This document shows, one piece after another, positions 61,319 through 64,000 of a stretch of 64,000 bases of DNA. Positions within the stretch are counted from its first letter, which is position 1. Every line of letters begins with the position of its first letter. The position numbers were made by a program, and so were the translations under genes. This stretch comes from Sphingobium herbicidovorans (GTDB lineage: Bacteria > Pseudomonadota > Alphaproteobacteria > Sphingomonadales > Sphingomonadaceae). The notes under the pieces are model-generated. The model was not told the origin of the DNA. It saw only the letters and a list, made by a program, of their open reading frames with translations, and did not search any database. The stretch spans positions 930,001 through 994,000 of the forward strand of contig NZ_CP020538.1 in assembly GCF_002080435.1 (NCBI RefSeq), written 5' to 3'.

Positions 61319-63274
61319 TTACGCCCCGGCAGGCGTCGGGTCTCCGAACGGCCCCTTGCGCTTGCGCGTCTTGGGGATCGAAGAACCCGCCGTCGGGATC
61401 GCCGAAGGCTTGATCGTCGTGCCATCCTCGCGCGTGATCTCGCCCTTGTCGAGCAGCGTCTTGATCTCCTCGCCGCTCAGCGTTTCATATTCCAGCATCG
61501 CGTTGGCGAGCAGATGCAGCTGGTCCTCATGACCCTTCAGGATATCCTGCGCCCGAGCATAGCCCTGCTCCACCAGCCCGCGAATTTCCTTGTCGATCAG
61601 CTTCGCCGTCTCGTCCGACATATGGACGCGCTGGCTCTGCGAATAACCGAGGAAGGTTTCGCCCTGCTGTTCTTCATATTGCAGCGGACCCAGCTTGTCC
61701 GACATGCCCCATTGCGTGACCATGTCACGGGCCAGCTTGGTGGCGTACTGGATGTCGCCCGACGCGCCCGATGACACCTTGTCATAGCCAAAGACAATCT
61801 CCTCGGCCACGCGTCCGCCCATGGCGACGGCCATGTTCGCGTGCATCTTGTCGCGGTGATAGCTGTAGCTGTCCCGCTCCGGCAGGCGCATGACCATGCC
61901 CAGCGCACGACCGCGGGGAATGATCGTCGCCTTGTGGATCGGGTCGGACGCCGGTTCATGAACAGCGACGATGGCATGGCCCGCCTCATGATAGGCAGTC
62001 ATCTTCTTCTCATCGTCGGTCATGACCATCGAGCGGCGCTCGCTGCCCATCATGACCTTGTCCTTGGCCGCTTCAAACTCGTCCATGGCGACCAGGCGCT
62101 TGCCACGCCGCGCCGCCATCAGCGCCGCTTCGTTGACCAGGTTGGCGAGGTCAGCGCCCGAGAAGCCCGGCGTACCGCGCGCGATGGTGCGCGGGTTGAC
62201 GTCCGGCGCCAGCGGCACCTTCTTCATATGGACGGCCAGGATTTTCTCGCGGCCCTCGATGTCGGGGCGGGGCACCACGACCTGACGGTCGAAGCGGCCC
62301 GGACGCAGCAGCGCGGGGTCAAGCACGTCAGGGCGGTTGGTCGCCGCGACGATGATGATGCCCTCATTCGCCTCGAAACCGTCCATCTCGACCAGCAGCT
62401 GATTCAGCGTCTGCTCGCGCTCGTCATTGCCATTGCCCAGGCCCGCGCCACGATGGCGGCCGACAGCGTCGATTTCGTCGATGAAGACGATGCAGGGTGC
62501 GTTCTTCTTGGCCTGCTCGAACATGTCGCGCACGCGGCTCGCGCCCACGCCCACGAACATTTCAACGAAGTCCGAACCCGAAATGGTGAAGAAAGGCACG
62601 CCCGCTTCACCCGCAATCGCACGAGCCAGCAACGTCTTGCCGGTGCCGGGCGAGCCGACCAGCAGCGCGCCTTTGGGAATCTTGCCGCCGAGACGCGCGA
62701 ACTTGGTTGGGTCTTTCAGGAACTCGACGATTTCCTGCAATTCCTCGCGCGCTTCGTCGATGCCGGCGACGTCATCGAATGTCACCTTGCCATGCTTTTC
62801 GGTCAGCAGCTTGGCCTTGGACTTGCCAAAGCCCATCGCGCCGCCCGCGCCGCCGCCCTTCTGCATCTGACGCAGCACGAAGAAAGCGATGCCCAGAATC
62901 AGCAGGAACGGCAGCGACTGGTAGATCAGGATCATCCAGAAGCTGGGCTGTTCCTCGGTCTGGCCGGAATATTTGACGTTAAAATCGTCCAGCAGCCCGG
63001 TCAGGCCCGGATCATTGACGGGCACGGTGTTGAACCGCTGCCCGCTCGATAGCGTGCCGGTGATCTTGTCAGGAGCGATGGCGACGTCCTTGACCTGCCC
63101 TTCCTGCACCTTGGACCGGAATTCGGAATAGGCGATGCCGCTGCCCGCCTGCGAAGCGGTGCGGCTGTCGAACATGGAGACGAAGAGAAGCAGCGCGACA
63201 ATCACGCCCGCCCAAATCATCGCACTCTTGATCCAGGGGTTACCCTGCGGGTCCTTCTCGTCGTTCATCATCAC
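61319..63274 (-). CDS. ftsH: ATP-dependent zinc metalloprotease FtsH
   Basis: A 651-residue membrane-bound AAA+ protease. Two transmembrane helices (about 18-37 and 115-134) flank a periplasmic domain. Walker A GSPGTGKT, Walker [12 protein letters not shown], second region of homology ([20 protein letters not shown]) and zinc site HEAGH are complete. The C-terminal tail is basic. The first codons are ATGATGATG with GAGAG upstream. It follows tilS with a small gene between. Confidence 0.99.
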   Translation of the reverse strand: MMMNDEKDPQGNPWIKSAMIWAGVIVALLLFVSMFDSRTASQAGSGIAYSEFRSKVQEGQVKDVAIAPDKITGTLSSGQRFNTVPVNDPGLTGLLDDFNVKYSGQTEEQPSFWMILIYQSLPFLLILGIAFFVLRQMQKGGGAGGAMGFGKSKAKLLTEKHGKVTFDDVAGIDEAREELQEIVEFLKDPTKFARLGGKIPKGALLVGSPGTGKTLLARAIAGEAGVPFFTISGSDFVEMFVGVGASRVRDMFEQAKKNAPCIVFIDEIDAVGRHRGAGLGNGNDEREQTLNQLLVEMDGFEANEGIIIVAATNRPDVLDPALLRPGRFDRQVVVPRPDIEGREKILAVHMKKVPLAPDVNPRTIARGTPGFSGADLANLVNEAALMAARRGKRLVAMDEFEAAKDKVMMGSERRSMVMTDDEKKMTAYHEAGHAIVAVHEPASDPIHKATIIPRGRALGMVMRLPERDSYSYHRDKMHANMAVAMGGRVAEEIVFGYDKVSSGASGDIQYATKLARDMVTQWGMSDKLGPLQYEEQQGETFLGYSQSQRVHMSDETAKLIDKEIRGLVEQGYARAQDILKGHEDQLHLLANAMLEYETLSGEEIKTLLDKGEITREDGTTIKPSAIPTAGSSIPKTRKRKGPFGDPTPAGA

Positions 63275-63342
63275 TCTCTTTCACCTGGCAAGATAGGATG
63301 CTCCGGCGAAATCGCAAGCTGGGCGATCAAACCCCAGGGGGA

Positions 63343-63534
63343 TCATCCGCCGACGAATTGCGACAGGGCGATATAGGCCAGGATCACCGCGACACCCGCC
63401 GACACACCACACAGCAGATAACCGGCGGAAAGCAGCATCGGCGGATGCGGCTGGGCCAATTTGCGGTTACGTTGCGCTGCCGAAAGGATCACGCTGGTCA
63501 GCACGCCATAGGTCAGCGCCGCAAATTCGAACAT
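63343..63534 (-). CDS. Small membrane protein of unknown function
   Basis: 63 residues with two hydrophobic segments (about 3-19 and 34-57) joined by a basic Gln/Arg/Asn-rich loop. It lies between ftsH and tilS on the same strand, starting at ATG 63534 with GGAAAGTGAG before it. No known domain; its size and location suggest an FtsH-neighbour accessory protein or simply an orphan membrane peptide. Confidence 0.65.
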   Translation of the reverse strand: MFEFAALTYGVLTSVILSAAQRNRKLAQPHPPMLLSAGYLLCGVSAGVAVILAYIALSQFVGG

Positions 63535-63700
63535 AACTCACTTTCCATGCTTGGAGGGCAGGCTCAATAAGCATGCACGCTATTAAGGAAAGGTCATTGC
63601 GCTGCAACATTTCGACGGAGCGAGGCTATCGCGCGTCAGCCCGTGGAACCTTTCCGTAACGACCTTCCAGAGCGGCCGCGGCAGTCAGCGATGGCCGTCC

Positions 63701-64000
63701 TCAGCGCCGAGCGGGAGCGAGACTCACCACCCATTCTTCGCCGCCCTCCAGCAGCGCGGACCCGATGCTGGCCTTTCTGCCCTGCGCCGCCAAACCAATT
63801 GCGCGATCCAGCGTGTCGCCGCGCGGCGAAGCACCCGGGTCGAATTTGGCAAGCATCCGCAACAGCAGCCGCCGCAACAGTTCGCGCGGAAAATCGGTGC
63901 GGTCCAGCAACCAAACGGCGCCTCTCGCGCGGACATGCCGGGCTTCCAGCCCATCCACAATCCAGTTCATCGCCTCCTCGCACTCGGCCAGCGCGGCTGC
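63701..64000 (-). CDS. tilS: tRNA(Ile)-lysidine synthase, 3' end
   Basis: The last 99 residues of a protein continuing beyond the window. The segment FPRELLRRLLLRMLAKFDPG, then RGDTLDRAIGLA and LLEGGEEWVVSLAPARR, fits the C-terminal substrate-binding region of sphingomonad TilS. The catalytic PP-loop domain is outside the window. Position just upstream of ftsH is the conserved order. Confidence 0.78.
   Translation of the reverse strand, partial: AAALAECEEAMNWIVDGLEARHVRARGAVWLLDRTDFPRELLRRLLLRMLAKFDPGASPRGDTLDRAIGLAAQGRKASIGSALLEGGEEWVVSLAPARR

Overview
The window looks like about 64 kb of chromosome from a Sphingomonadaceae alphaproteobacterium (Sphingobium/Sphingomonas-like). This rests on the high GC content, an F1 ATP synthase operon atpHAGDC without F0 genes, a PopZ-like gene beside valS, lptD-surA-pdxA-rsmA in one run, a TonB-dependent receptor, and sphingomonad-style dispersed palindromes. 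Species assignment is inference; there is no rRNA in the window.

Layout. 1-3.4 kb: a small secreted protein, the Ada alkylation-repair regulator and a membrane-anchored trypsin-like protease. 3.6-8.6 kb: atpHAGDC, with REP-like palindromes in two intercistronic gaps. 8.7-13.3 kb: an orphan CpaF ATPase, an EamA permease, OsmC, a PRC-barrel protein, an RBBP9-like hydrolase and a YezD-like protein. 13.4-15.9 kb: a TonB-dependent receptor broken by one frameshift. 16-21.2 kb: panB, a YfgM-like TPR protein, bamB, der, a TusA-like protein and an Hpt protein. 21.2-32.2 kb: a frameshifted luciferase-like monooxygenase, an acyltransferase, a solitary HerA-type ATPase, a MATE exporter, valS (carrying an in-frame palindromic insertion), a PopZ-like gene, a TolC-family gene and a PCMT-like gene. 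32.4 kb: tRNA-Cys.

32.6-47.6 kb is the accessory part. First comes a tightly coupled ABC/HlyD/TolC export module whose ABC protein has lost every recognisable ATPase motif. Next is a divergent sugar-oxidation regulon. Its left arm is TIM-barrel isomerase, Gfo/Idh oxidoreductase, a Gfo/Idh-like protein without a cofactor motif, an MFS transporter and a Tat-exported GH2 glycosidase. Its right arm is TetR, a DUF1080 (3-keto-disaccharide hydrolase family) protein, a second Gfo/Idh and a second TIM-barrel protein. A 34-bp nested palindrome sits between the arms and is the likely TetR operator. I infer a pathway that imports beta-galactoside-like sugars or glycosides, oxidises them to keto-sugars, cleaves these and isomerises the products.

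47.7-64 kb returns to core genes: TauE/SafE permease, GST, ndk, holC-pepA, lptD-surA-pdxA-rsmA, a TPR protein, an RsmB-family methyltransferase, guaB, ftsH, a small membrane protein and the 3' end of tilS, cut by the window edge. No CRISPR array, rRNA, transposase, integrase or replication origin was seen.
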